Of a stretch of 64,000 nt of DNA, positions 24,401-33,141 are shown piece after piece; within the stretch, counting starts at the first letter, position 1, and every line of letters begins with the position of its first letter. This DNA comes from Nageia nagi (Eukaryota > Pinophyta), in the NCBI GenBank assembly GCA_050084985.1, contig JBITNC010000002.1, forward strand, positions 2,914,001-2,978,000, in the 5' to 3' direction. Position numbers and translations under genes: made by a program. The notes under the pieces are model-generated. The model was given only the letters and a program-made list of their open reading frames with translations, did no database searches and was not told the DNA's origin.

Positions 24401-27400
24401 TATCACTTTGGATTACCAACCGTTATTATTTGTAACTGTAACTCCTTATTTGTTAATCACTTTCTTAAAATTTTGTCGAATATTTTAGGCAGTCAGTGAA
24501 GATTTTCTACTTCATTGCATCCACAAACTGATGGTGAAACAGAAGTAGTTAACCTTTGTCCATGCTCTAAACATACATCACGAGCAAATTGAGTAGTCCA
24601 AGGTCATTCTGTTAGGACCATTGAATACAGGATTCTTAAGAGAAAGAGGTATAACTTGTTTCCCTAATGAGAAGTTTACTTCTCATTCTGAAATTCAGCC
24701 CATATTGGATTGGCATAGTGTGGATATGTCTTTAGTTATGAGCTTTGGTGAGAATACTCTATGGCACGCCCTCAAAAAAGAAAGATTTCAGTTGCTGATT
24801 TTTATCCTCAGTCTAGTTTTAGAACAGCAGCAAAGAGATGCAAACATAGAAGTATTTCAGGAAGGAGGTAGAGAGATTTCAGATCCAATAACTGAGATGA
24901 TTACTCTTGGAAAGATTGCTGATTTTGATCATTGTTGTTTGAGGATGAAAAGGGCTGATACTCCCATACATGAGTTGATAGATTACATATATGCTTGGTT
25001 GCAAGACATGAAAGATGATAATGATATGATGAATGTGGTGTTTCATTCAAAATACTTTTCAGCTTCTAGGGAACATTATTTGGCTAATGAAGGGCAGTTA
25101 CAGTTGGTTTTAGGAATTTTTATTTTTTTAGACTGCACAAAATTGATTTCTTTTCTCATTTAACCTCTCTGTCATCTGATTCAAAACAGAAATAACCACA
25201 GATCTGAAGTGAGAAATCAAGTTAACACATGTGCAAGATTAAAAAAAAAAAGGGTAAGAGGGGACTTCAAATTTGTCTTCTTCCTTCTTCGTCATCAGAA
25301 TCACCATTCCAACATTTACTCTTCCATTTTGTTGAATTTCATGAATTCTATTAGTGAATACTCTATATACATAAAATATTCACCCAATGATTACTTTATA
25401 TTCTTGACAAGCATTGAGAATTGTATAGATAAAAGAATATCTTGCTGGGATGCAATTAGTTAGCTTCCTCTGAAATAGTGCTGATGATTGGTTTCAACAG
25501 TTTAAAACGCAAAAGAACAGAAAATTACCTGATGCTTGAAGCTCAGCAGCAATTTTTGAAGAAGGCTGGCCTACTGGATAGTAGTCATCATGAAATTCCA
25601 TATTTTGTTTCCCAGCTGTAAGCTGTTTTGGTTTGCGAGACCATTTTCCATTATTAGGAAAACTGTCATTCTCGCCGTTGCTCACTTCCAAAGAATCATT
25701 TAATCTAGGTGGAACATTATCTTTTATAAGAGGATAAAAGAAGTCAAAAAGGAATCCAACAGCAACACTTTGCCTATAAGCAGCTTTGGTTGTACCTTCC
25801 ACAGGAAGAATGCAGAGTTTAAGCACTTCTATTGCCTCAAGAAGAATAGCTGGTGACATAACTTTATCAACTACGAAATCCTCTACACTAGTAGCCCTTA
25901 TAGCATGCTTCACCCCAAATGCACCAAAAGCAAGTCGAACACTCTGTATAACCCAATTTCCATGAGTTTTTTTGGGTGAAATTTGAGCCAGGAAGGAAGC
26001 ATTTATATAAGACACTGCATTACCCAGTGGTCGAGGGGCTGCCCTATATGTTTTGAACAACAATTTCTCATGCGACCGGACATTACCATTTCTGCCACTA
26101 TCTTCAACTGAATAACTCGATTCATTCCAGTACGGAATGCATATAGACAACAACAGTGCCCCTGAATCAAGAAAAGGTTTATCAAGGAATTCCTCCATGG
26201 TTAACATAGATTCCACTCCTTCGTTTGAAATAACTTTGACTAATGCAGCAGCTCCAAGGAGAACGGTTGCAACGTCTGAATCAAAGGACAATTTCTGAGC
26301 CATAATTAAGTTGCCACCAATACTAGCAGTATTTCTAATGAATCCAGAAGCAACCTTTTTCAGGTGATTGGCAATCCCCTGGAAGACTAAGTTCTCACAA
26401 CAAACTATTTCTCCATGCTCCAAATCACCATCTGTGATTGCATTTCTATCCTCCAGAACTTCAATAACCTTGGCAATCGATACAGCAGATCCAACTTCAA
26501 TCCCAGAGTCCACTCTTTTAATTATCTGTAGCTCTGGGATGTTGCTAATATCAATGAAAAGTTTAGGTCTCGTATCTTTGTAGACTCCAGCACTTGTGTT
26601 ACCTACAACCAGCTTATGCTGAAAATCTTCTTTACCAACCACTCCTACTCTTAAAGTTTCCAAAACCTCCTCTACGCTGGATGGTCTTATCCACACGCGT
26701 TCTTCTCCATCAAACTCATCTTTGTAAACAATCTTGAAAGTAGGTCTTCTTAATACTTCACCGTTTGGGCCACACAGTTGGGTACTTGCACAATCTCTGC
26801 TCATGAGAAAATCTGGGAATGTAGAAATAGCATCTGGATAGTATTCGGGCAACTTTTTGGAGTCGGGGAGTTCATCTTTTCTCCAAAAGGAATTGAGACC
26901 CAAGTCCTCCAAATCAACGTCGCCTGCAAAACTCTTACAAACATCAGCAAGGGGTCTGTACCCAGTACACCTGCACAAATTGCCTGCAATGGATTTCTCT
27001 GCATCCAATATAGAGAGACCCGAACACCCGTGTTTCATATCATTTTTCCCATGTTTTTCCATGGCTTCAGCCCTACTAAGAGCAGCATAAAGTGACATAC
27101 ACATTCCTGGGGTGCAATACCCACACTGTGACGCATGGAAACCTGCAATCCTCTTATGTATAGCATGAAATCCATCTCTGCAATTCCCAAGTCCTTCTGT
27201 AGTTGTGATAGAACACCCATCTATGGAACCCAAAAGTGTCAAGCAAGAACTTACTGAGAATTCCTCTATTTTCCTTGTGGTAGTGTTATACTTAGATAAC
27301 AGTACCACACAAGCCCCACAACCACCTTCAAGCAAGAGAAACAGTTTCAGTGCTTCCTTCAAAGGACCATCTCCTCCACAACAGACACAGTTATTCCAAT

Positions 27401-27878
27401 TTACAAAGCCACCATGTATACAAAATCAATAACCAATTTCAAAAATTTTATTTTACCCTAAATCAAAGTAGGCTATCTGGGCTACAAGTAGACTTTTTCC
27501 TAAGGCCTATCTTCACACTACAAACAGTTACTCCAAACCTGTTAAGCCACCTTCTACCAAAATCAATAAGAAAAAGAATAAAATGTTCCCCACAATAAAG
27601 ACAATAACACCGAATCCATAAGGCCGCCTTCTCAACAATATCAACAAACTAAAAAAAAAATGTTTGTCTAAATCAAATGAGGTTCTATAGGATACAATTA
27701 AATTCATCCGATGCCTACCTTCTCCACAGCCTAGTTTAGCTCCTTTGTACTGAGTGTGATAACGAAGATAATCAAGCAGTGTAGTTGATGGTTTTATCCG
27801 ACACGCATCTAGTTCTTTTTTCTGCCCATTTAGAGCAAAAATCAGATAGTGTTTTGCAGTAGCATTAGCTGAATCCAT
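11473..27878 (-). CDS. Aldehyde oxidase (molybdenum-flavin), six exons visible, 3' end missing
   Basis: Exons at 27878-27719, 27325-25529, 23992-23733, 23535-23326, 23138-22920 and 12441-11473 join through GT-AG introns into 1205 uninterrupted codons. Domain order is two 2Fe-2S clusters, FAD domain, then the molybdopterin domain, as in the xanthine dehydrogenase family. The GNAVSYINASF region and the HGGLTVGSTASE region resemble plant aldehyde oxidases rather than xanthine dehydrogenase. Family members are cytosolic and oxidise aldehydes such as abscisic aldehyde or indole-3-acetaldehyde to acids, using oxygen; the substrate here cannot be told. Roughly the last 150-220 residues, including the expected catalytic Glu in a GEPP motif, are not found to the left. 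Either the last exons lie outside the window or the gene is truncated. Introns are 393, 1536, 197, 187 and 10478 bp. Confidence 0.9.
12644..13108. repeat. 239-bp direct tandem duplication in intron 5
   Basis: The unit beginning ACTTTCTATTAACAGTATAA at 12644 recurs at 12883. Both copies run to a TGCATCTGCTGA word. Differences are a few substitutions and a 7-bp ACACCAA length difference, so the duplication is fairly recent. It ends about 200 bp from the exon 6 acceptor. I cannot name the source sequence. Confidence 0.9.
13109..14712. other. Intron sequence, nothing recognised
   Basis: Two plus-strand ORFs (13320-13529 and 14063-14341) occur without recognisable domains. From 14600 to 14700 a CAATCAC-type word repeats loosely. 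Confidence 0.4.
14718..15652 (-). mobile_element. Solo LTR with target duplication ACTTG
   Basis: The 935-bp block reads TGTAATGACCC at its left and GGACATTACA at its right, and is bordered by ACTTG on both sides (14713-14717 and 15653-15657). It is collinear with the LTR at 19283-20304, for example in the GTATGG(A/C)(G/A)CCCTAGAAGAGG block and the TGACAATGCCAAAAGTATC block. Orientation is minus, taken from the related element, whose primer-binding site lies at 19270. Confidence 0.88.
15860..16007. repeat. 74-bp tandem duplication
   Basis: TTTCCATTATGTTGCAATAT starts at 15860 and again at 15934. The two units are nearly identical. Confidence 0.9.
16240..16800 (+). pseudogene. Ty1/copia reverse transcriptase remnant
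   Basis: Plus-strand frames, broken by several stops and shifts, read through KEHLVCKMVKSLY (the family's 'VCKLKKSLYGLKQ' block) and ILIAYVDDHVNVGSE, which holds the YVDD catalytic motif. They continue with a SQTSYTKTLVGKFQ stretch (the 'SQ.KYI.DLLKKF' block) and a PMGFGMKLST stretch. It lies inside aldehyde oxidase intron 5, antisense to the gene. A TCGGTATCAAAG word near 16114 could be a decayed primer-binding site, but the spacing does not support a short complete element. Confidence 0.75.
16801..17338. other. Intron sequence, nothing recognised
   Basis: AT-rich, with no domain in any frame. It ends at the left break of the truncated gypsy element. Confidence 0.4.
17339..19268 (-). pseudogene. 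Truncated gypsy-type gag and protease
   Basis: Read on the minus strand from the primer-binding site: an N-terminal gag part (about 19282-18733, acidic and Glu-rich), a retrotransposon gag domain piece (18388-18173, with MEDYVAEFQRLAIMV and a following FLEGF), then an aspartic protease domain (17946-17521). The protease carries LIDGGAINNFI where the family has D-S/T-G-A, so Ser/Thr is Gly here. The frame ends with VVLGAQWF. Stops and shifts separate the parts. The element stops near 17339, before any reverse transcriptase, and no second LTR remains. It is antisense-neutral to the host gene, being on the same strand. Confidence 0.8.
19270..19281 (-). other. Primer-binding site of the truncated gypsy element
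   Basis: The reverse strand reads TGGTATTAGAGC, one base from the common TGGTATCAGAGC site complementary to initiator tRNA-Met, one base from the LTR end. Confidence 0.8.
19283..20304 (-). mobile_element. 5' LTR of the truncated gypsy element
   Basis: The 1022-bp block is collinear with the solo LTR at 14718-15652. It starts TGTAAAGACC on the minus strand (20304) and ends next to the primer-binding site. It is longer than the solo copy partly because of a 33-bp tandem repeat. Confidence 0.85.
19761..19860 (-). repeat. 33-bp tandem repeat inside the LTR, about 2.5 copies
   Basis: Units start at 19761, 19794 and 19827 with GTTTT(T/C)(G/A)TCCC(T/A)A. The third unit is partial and diverged. Confidence 0.85.
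20305..21190 (+). pseudogene. LINE (L1-type) 3' fragment: zinc-binding domain and RNase H
   Basis: The plus strand reads an EKQGESVHHIFMQCEYS stretch, the reverse-transcriptase-associated zinc-binding domain. A PPPKGWSKINIDSASKGNP block follows (RNase H, first catalytic Asp), then AIVRDQKGEI, and later EVRHI and NKVPNILSNLAEIQK at the RNase H end. Stops and frame changes show decay. The left edge coincides with the LTR at 20304, so the gypsy insertion may have cut the LINE; the upstream LINE half is not seen on the other side. Confidence 0.8.
21191..22919. other. Intron 5 remainder up to exon 5; nothing recognised
   Basis: AT-rich sequence without a recognisable domain. The stretch near 22480-22670 reads as a possible charged minus-strand frame but contains stops. 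Confidence 0.4.
22920..23138 (-). CDS. Aldehyde oxidase exon 5
   Basis: It encodes residues 810-882 (73 codons) and lacks a Met, so a simple ORF search would miss it. It holds GSQYYFYLETQTALA and the molybdopterin-binding GGGFGGK (870-876). It is flanked by an AG acceptor at 23139-23140 and a GTAAGT donor. Confidence 0.92.
23326..23535 (-). CDS. Aldehyde oxidase exon 4
   Basis: It encodes residues 740-809 (VANSLHDARRAAD to IESAE), the small segment between the GQPIGLVV motif and the substrate-channel motif of exon 5. Phase 0 at both ends. Confidence 0.9.
23733..23992 (-). CDS. Aldehyde oxidase exon 3
   Basis: It encodes residues 653-739, starting with the EAQYVNDIPSP block that follows LQASG, and it includes the VGQPIGLVV motif. 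The donor is GTG/GTAATT. The in-frame sequence past 23733 is intron. Confidence 0.9.
24290..24610 (+). pseudogene. Gypsy integrase fragment in aldehyde oxidase intron 2
   Basis: The plus strand reads KFSKITIFIPCNKVVGDPKAAKLFF, as in the gypsy integrase core 'DRFSKMTHFIPC.K..DA...A.LFF'. After a frame change it reads a 'HPQTDGETEVVN' block, the universal motif near the integrase catalytic Glu. The middle of the core is mostly missing. It is antisense to the host gene and lies wholly inside the intron. Confidence 0.8.
24621..25163 (+). CDS. Unrecognised ORF, 180 codons, antisense in intron 2
   Basis: This is one of the longer unassigned frames in the window. Composition is protein-like, with balanced charged and hydrophobic residues. 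It includes an acidic DMKDDNDMMNVVF segment and an 'HELIDYIYAWLQD' helix-like segment, then a hydrophobic C-terminus that may be read-through. I cannot assign a family. It starts about ten bases after the gypsy integrase fragment, so it could be captured or retrotransposed host coding sequence, or an unfamiliar transposon part. Confidence 0.35.
   Translation: MNTGFLRERGITCFPNEKFTSHSEIQPILDWHSVDMSLVMSFGENTLWHALKKERFQLLIFILSLVLEQQQRDANIEVFQEGGREISDPITEMITLGKIADFDHCCLRMKRADTPIHELIDYIYAWLQDMKDDNDMMNVVFHSKYFSASREHYLANEGQLQLVLGIFIFLDCTKLISFLI
25529..27325 (-). CDS. Aldehyde oxidase exon 2
   Basis: It encodes residues 54-652, 599 codons without a stop. Cys56, Cys59 and Cys81 complete the first 2Fe-2S cluster, with the family's usual 5-3-22 spacing. 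Cys121, Cys124, Cys171 and Cys173 form the second (QCGYC and LCRC); the interval between the pairs is 47 residues, longer than in animal xanthine dehydrogenase. FAD-contact motifs are VVGNTSAGVYKD (293-304) and NTASIGGNL (385-393). The exon ends in the LQASG linker that leads into the molybdopterin domain. The Met in the extended frame at 27362 is intronic: the acceptor AG is at 27326-27327. Confidence 0.92.
27326..27718 (-). repeat. Aldehyde oxidase intron 1 with degenerate internal repeats
   Basis: The 393-bp intron is bounded by GTAGGC and AG. Three loose copies of an ACA(G/A)T(A/T)A...CC...AAGCC(A/G)CC pattern start near 27388, 27524 and 27601, each followed by an AAATCAATAA-like word. 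This suggests growth by local duplication. Confidence 0.5.
27719..27878 (-). CDS. Aldehyde oxidase exon 1
   Basis: It encodes residues 1-53 plus one base. The ATG at 27878 is chosen because the frame gives the usual short N-terminus before the ferredoxin-like beta strands (FALNGQ). The exon carries Cys51, the first ligand of the plant-ferredoxin-type cluster, and ends at a GAAG/GTAGGC donor. Confidence 0.9.
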
Positions 27879-28330
27879 TGTATGAATTTTTTTGTGTTTA
27901 CTTCTCAGTGAAATTTAGTGTTGTTATTCATTTGAATTTTGTGGATTGGGAATCTATAAAATATTCGAGGGAAATAAGTGCCATAAGGTGGTATGGCCCG
28001 ATCATCTCCACTCAGGGAATCTTTAACCACAACAGACATCCGTGGTGGGATTGGGCTTCCCATTGCCGTCCAAACAATGCAGTCCGAGTAGCAAGAATTA
28101 AATTATTTCATTCTGGCAAAGATCGTCAAAGATTTTCTCGCATTCAAACAGACAATTGAGAAGTGGCAGTCATAATCTTCCTTGAGAGGTCTCAGCGGCG
28201 TTGATAACCATCGGTGGTATAAGTCCTTGTAATTGTGGGGGACAGATAGTGATCGGGAAGGAGGACCAAATCTCAGACACTGGAGGAAAAGGCAAGGACC
28301 ATTGTCACATGGTGACAGATTAAACTAACG
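27879..28330 (-). promoter_or_regulatory. Presumed aldehyde oxidase promoter and 5' UTR
   Basis: This is the stretch upstream of the start codon. No canonical TATAAA is seen on the minus strand close to the ATG; a weak TATTTTATAG lies around 27955-27964. An inverted repeat TGTCAC-ATG-GTGACA sits at 28303-28317. Transcription start is not determinable. Confidence 0.35.
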
Positions 28331-31195
28331 ACAATTAAAAAATAAATAAAAATTGGATAGATTAATTTGAATATGTTTGAGTGGTAGATTAGTGGGAATC
28401 TATGTTCAAATTTTATCTTCTTTCAGAGGTGAGTATAATTGTAAGTGTGGATGAGGTTGAATGCGAATTTTAAGTGAATTTGATAGAATAAATATCTATT
28501 GATAGTGGTAACTTACTTAAAGAAATTCTTCGTAAAATGTTGATTTCTTATTAAAAAAAATTAGATAGATTTGAGATGAATGATTTAATATAAATAAAGG
28601 TATTTATGATGTTAAATCGATAAAATGTGATTGACATAAGAGTTTACATTGTTTGAATATGAATTTTTAAGGTTATGTAATTTTTATTACAATAATCTTC
28701 AGACCTTAATTTAATGTTGATATTATTTTAGATGTTTTTTTATTATTTAATAATTTGAATTAGTTTGAGTGTTTTATTTTTTTTAATGATTAATTTGAAT
28801 TATTAATTCAAGCTAATTCAATTTCAAATTAGTTTTAGCATTTTATTTTAATAGATTATTTCATTGATTAAAGGTAATTTGTATGTTTGAGTTTATTCTA
28901 CTTGAAGTTTTTAGGAGGTTAAATTAGATGCTGTGAAATTTTCAATCAAGAGTTTCTTTCATTATCATTTTACTATTATTAAGTATTATGATGTTATTAT
29001 TAATCATACTCTTTAGTATGTTCGTCATTCTTTGCTTATTTTTTTATCATTGGATAAAAGATTTTTATTTTTTATCATTATTTTATCTTAAAAAATTTAA
29101 TCTAGATATAATTTCCTAATTTACCATTACCTTTATGGCCAGTTATAGAGCATCTAGCTAAACCTTTAGGGCATTTTTTTAATTATACTAAAGGAATTGG
29201 TAACTCATTACAATTTATATTACCTCTTCGTAGGTTTGAATCTTACTTCTTAGTACCATTATAACTTTTAGTTGCATCAGGTAAACTTTTTAACATAATC
29301 AATGGCATTGGCATGATATGCCCTTTGGTAATACAAGACCTTAGGGATTTAAACATGTGACCTCGGCCTCCAATGCAGTTCTTTGATCAACAAGTTGGGC
29401 CCTCAATCCTAACCTTTAGATCATTTTATATGTCATGAGCAATTGTAATTTTACTTTGCTCAAGGTTAATGACATTGTTATAACCAAAATAATAATTTAT
29501 TAGGGTTTTTTAAGATATTTAATTTAACCAAATAATGATGAAATGACAGTAAATGAAAGATGGCAATAATCACAAATGACCTAATTGATCTTAATCCATC
29601 AAACTTGGATTAAAGAAAGATACAAACTTGTATTTTACCTGTAATGATGATCGAAAGTGATATTCAACTTGAAAGAAACCAATGACAAGCCTCTCTGTGA
29701 AACGAAGCCACCAAACTATTCTTAGCCTAATGTTGTCGCTCGACTACCTTTCTAGAAAACCTTACAGTCTCATTCAATATTGTTGATGCCCTTTCAATGC
29801 TTGAAATATCATACACAAATAGTTTAAAATATCATACACAAATAGTTTGAAATATTGCAGGATTGTAGAACTCAGAGTATAACAAAATTCATATATGATA
29901 GGTGACATCAAGAGACATTGGTTAAGGAACCAAAGTATATTACCATCTATTAAGGATTCTGGATCATGTCATGATTTCTTATGCACAGCCCTTCCACCTT
30001 TAGAGATAGCAGGTCTTAAATTTCAAGGCTTCTCCTTGGGCTTATGGTGCACATGGGCTAAGACTCCTTCTTGGGTTTATCTTTTGACCAACTTGTTATC
30101 ATAAAACACAAAGGTAGATGAGTGTGCAAAAATAAAAGAGCACTAAATCACTTAAATAAATAAATCATTACAAATACATAAAAGGTGTATTTTTATTAAA
30201 TTAAAATAATTTTTTAGGTGTTAACAAACATTGCAATAAGTTGCACAAGTGGTTAAAAATAATATTTTAAGCTAAAAATTTCAAGTAAGTTGAGAATCAT
30301 ATATGCATGCTTGTTTCAACCATGTTTATCAATATTTTGGAACAAATTAATTTATTTTGGAGAAAAACATAAAAATATCAAATTGTAAACTTGTCAATAT
30401 ACAAATGTTGTTTATGATTGGATAAGAATATCATAATTTTAAGGATGCTATTGATTTTGAGATTAATGATTCTTAATGATTATTTTGAGATAAAATCTTG
30501 AATTGAAATGGAAGAAATATTTCTTATTATTAATGTCTTATGGCTTTCATAATTTCTTTTTCACGAGTAATATGCATAATCTTGTTAATGATTATGTGAA
30601 ATGATTAGTTTTCCAATTTTACGTTCATGATTAATATGACTAATCTTGTTAATTATTAGGGTAGTTGAAATTATTAGTTTTCCAATTTTAGGTTCATCAT
30701 AAGCATAAATATGAGTTAACTCAAATTCAATTTAAAATGGCTTAGTTTGACATAGTAGTTCAGATCATATTAATATAGTTTAAATTCAATCAAAAATTAG
30801 TTTAGATTAGATTTAGCTAGATATATTAGATATTTTAGTGAAAAAGATTATTTTTAAATGAATTGGAATTACTTAAGGTAAAGGTAAATTTTGAGATAAC
30901 TTTTATGGAAAAATTGATGTATTAATGCATGGAATTAGAGAGAAAACAAAGATAATTATTTCAAATTTGAGATAATGAGTATTCAAATCAATTTGTTAGT
31001 TCATATTAGAGTAGTGTTTTTATTAAGAATTTCAAGCAATGTTACATGACACATAAATTGTTAGTCAATTATTTGGCTTAGTTAGATATGATCTAGCTCA
31101 ATTTTGAATCAACATCAAATTTTAATAATTTTAGGTTAATAAAGGTAAACATGGGTTTACTATTTACCTTCTATAGTTGATATTAATATTTTTTA
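28331..31195. other. AT-rich intergenic sequence, no gene seen
   Basis: Very AT-rich with only short chance frames. There are no transposon domains, although old unrecognisable repeats are likely. Confidence 0.5.
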
Positions 31196-31421
31196 TGATA
31201 TTATTATATGATTATTCTTGATAATGCTACACTTTTCATGATGATAGTTGATATTTTGATGATTCTTGATAATTATATGCATTTTGTTGATGACATTTGA
31301 TATTTTGATAGTTTTTTAAAACATTATGCATTTTCTTGATTTTATTTGATATTTTGATGATTTTTGATAATATTATGTATTTTCTTAATGATGATTCTTG
31401 ATAATTCCATGAATATTCTTA
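31196..31421 (+). repeat. 49-bp tandem repeat, about four copies
   Basis: Units starting TTGATATTTTGAT lie at 31248, 31297 and 31346, with diverged copies before and after. Unit ends carry ATGCATTTT(G/C)TTGAT. The array is cut at 31421 by copia-A; the flank on the far side (51459 onward) has a TGATGACATGATGATACTTG stretch of the same flavour. Confidence 0.8.
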
Positions 31422-31580
31422 TGTTGGAATGCATAATGCATTATTGTAAAGGTTATGTAATAATCTTCTATGTAAATTCACTAATACTTAAGGGTATTAT
31501 TTGATACCTTAAGTATTTAAGTGAATATGATAATGTTACTTGTCCTACACTCCATGTCATTAGCATGCCCCTTAGGTAAA

Positions 31581-32784
31581 TGTATATCCATACATAATAA
31601 ATCATTTATTAGAGCCCCGGTGTACTTTACTTGCAACTATGAGTTCATTTTAAAATCTCCGAAAGTTTTATGGAACAAATAAAGCGGGCCGGATAAAACG
31701 ATGACGTCACGGAAGAAAAAATAGTCACGTCTTGGTAAAGATCGGGTTTCGGAGATGATGAGGTCAGCAAGGGGTGCTTAAAAGGCCCGGAGTCAGTGAA
31801 TAAAGCGTTCCAGAATAAAACAATGACGTCACGGAGGATCAGATAGTCACGTTTTGGTAAAGATCGGGTTCCGGAGATGATGAGGTTAGCAAGGGGTGAC
31901 AGGCCCGGAGTCAGTGAATAAAGCATTCCAGAATAAAACAATGACATCAAGGAAGATAAAATAGTCATGTCTTGGTAAAGATCGGGTTCCGAAGATGATG
32001 AGGTCAGCAAGGAATTTTTGAAAAGCCGGAGTCCATGAATAAAGTTTTCTGGAATAAAAATGATGACATCAAAAAGAAAGGATAATTGTAGTTTTGGAAG
32101 GCGTTACCTTCCACGACATTCTCAGTTTTGTAACTATCGGACAAATGGCATGCATGTATGATGATAGTTAGAAGTGGCCAGAATCTTGAGGCCGTTTTGT
32201 AAACTGTTCTATTTTCATTTTCTTGTAACTGTTATTTCTTCAGTATAAGTATATGAAAATAAAGGGGAAAGGGGGTCGGAAGCCCTAGTATTGCTCTTTA
32301 CATTTGTTCTCGAAGACCTGTAGTTTTTATCAGTAATATGATACCATCTTGACCTTTCTTGTCTAGCACTTGTAGTTGTCATTCTTAATTTGGTTACATC
32401 ATGGTAGCTTGGCTTATTTCCTGAATGATAATCACGAGCTGCTAGTATAATTGTGTCTGCTACATGGTAGAGTAAAGCTAGGAAACTATTAGAGTGAGAG
32501 CTTGTACCGTAGCTGCTACACTAGATTCAGACCAAGGTTTCACACACTGTGAAAGCTCGCGCTGAACTAGTGATTCACCTTTGCTTTCTCTCTTGTTACC
32601 CTAAGCCTGTTTGCTTAAATTCCTCGCACTCTACTCTTTTTTATTTTCTTTCCTGTTACTTTTCCTACACCTAATGTATAAGGAACCGACCTTCTCCGGA
32701 GATCAGACTATCACCATAGTCTGTTCTTGATTTACTTTGGTTAAGATTGTTCATGGCGCATATATTACACAATCTTAATCAACA
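31581..32784 (+). mobile_element. Solo LTR inserted in the copia-A 5' LTR
   Basis: The 1204-bp block starts TGTATATCC, ends AATCAACA, and is flanked by GTAAA at 31576-31580 and 32785-32789. The uninterrupted site is seen in the copia-A 3' LTR near 51110, where GGTAAAAGGATG is continuous. The left half holds four units of about 120 bp with TGACGTCA-type sites. A TATA-like AGTATAAGTATATG lies near 32238. No coding sequence. The parent superfamily is not determinable. Confidence 0.93.
31679..32080 (+). promoter_or_regulatory. Four ~120-bp repeats with TGACGTCA bZIP-type sites
   Basis: Units start with AATAAAG(C/T) near 31679, 31799, 31918 and 32038. Each has a TGACGTCA palindrome or its decayed form: 31702-31709, 31824-31831, 31942-31949 (TGACATCA) and 32064-32071 (TGACATCA). 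The first three also carry a GTCA(C/T)GT word, an AAAGATCGGGTT(T/C)C word and a GAGTC(A/C)(G/A)TGAATAAAG junction. TGACGTCA and TGACG cores are known targets of plant bZIP (TGA-class) factors, and similar repeats act as enhancers in stress-responsive plant retrotransposon LTRs. Activity here is inference. Confidence 0.75.
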
Positions 32785-33131
32785 GTAAAAGGATGTGCAT
32801 GTCATGCTTTTGTACATTGGATAAAAGGGTGATCCAAAGAGGGATTTTGGCCTATAAATAGAAGGCTCCCTCTTTGTGATCACATATCAATTATGGAGTA
32901 AAGTTTTGTTATAGGATAGTGGTTAGGAGAAAAGACTAGGAGGATTGTAAGAGTTCATATTTGTTAAAAAAAAAAGATCTAGTTAGTGGATGTACTCCTA
33001 GTTAGAGGAACCACTTACATCTTGTGTTATCTTTGTGAGATTGCTTTGTGTGATAGTTAGATGTGAATTCAGAGCTTTCATGTGATCTTGATAGTTTAGG
33101 ATTGTTCATATTATAGTTCAATTCTCTTATT

Positions 33132-33141
33132 TGGTATCTAC
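33132..33141 (+). other. Copia-A primer-binding site (decayed)
   Basis: TGGTATCTAC lies two bases after the 5' LTR end. It matches the first seven bases of the usual TGGTATCAGAGC site. Confidence 0.65.

Larger units (their letters stand above)
31422..33129 (+). repeat. Copia-A 5' LTR, interrupted
   Basis: LTR parts are 31422-31580 and 32790-33129; the solo LTR and one copy of its GTAAA duplication lie between. TATAAATA is at 32853-32860. Confidence 0.9.

Noticed and set aside
26368-27220. Several ORFs overlapping aldehyde oxidase exon 2 in other frames, on both strands
   Set aside because: Their codons are shadows of the conserved exon, and none has a domain of its own.
27326-27362. Met at 27362 as an alternative start for the aldehyde oxidase exon 2 frame
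   Set aside because: The acceptor AG at 27326-27327 and the conserved join GEG-GCGAC to exon 1 show that these codons are intronic.
28303-28317. TGTCAC-ATG-GTGACA inverted repeat upstream of the aldehyde oxidase start as a specific regulator site
   Set aside because: A six-base arm is too short to claim function; noted only within the promoter entry.
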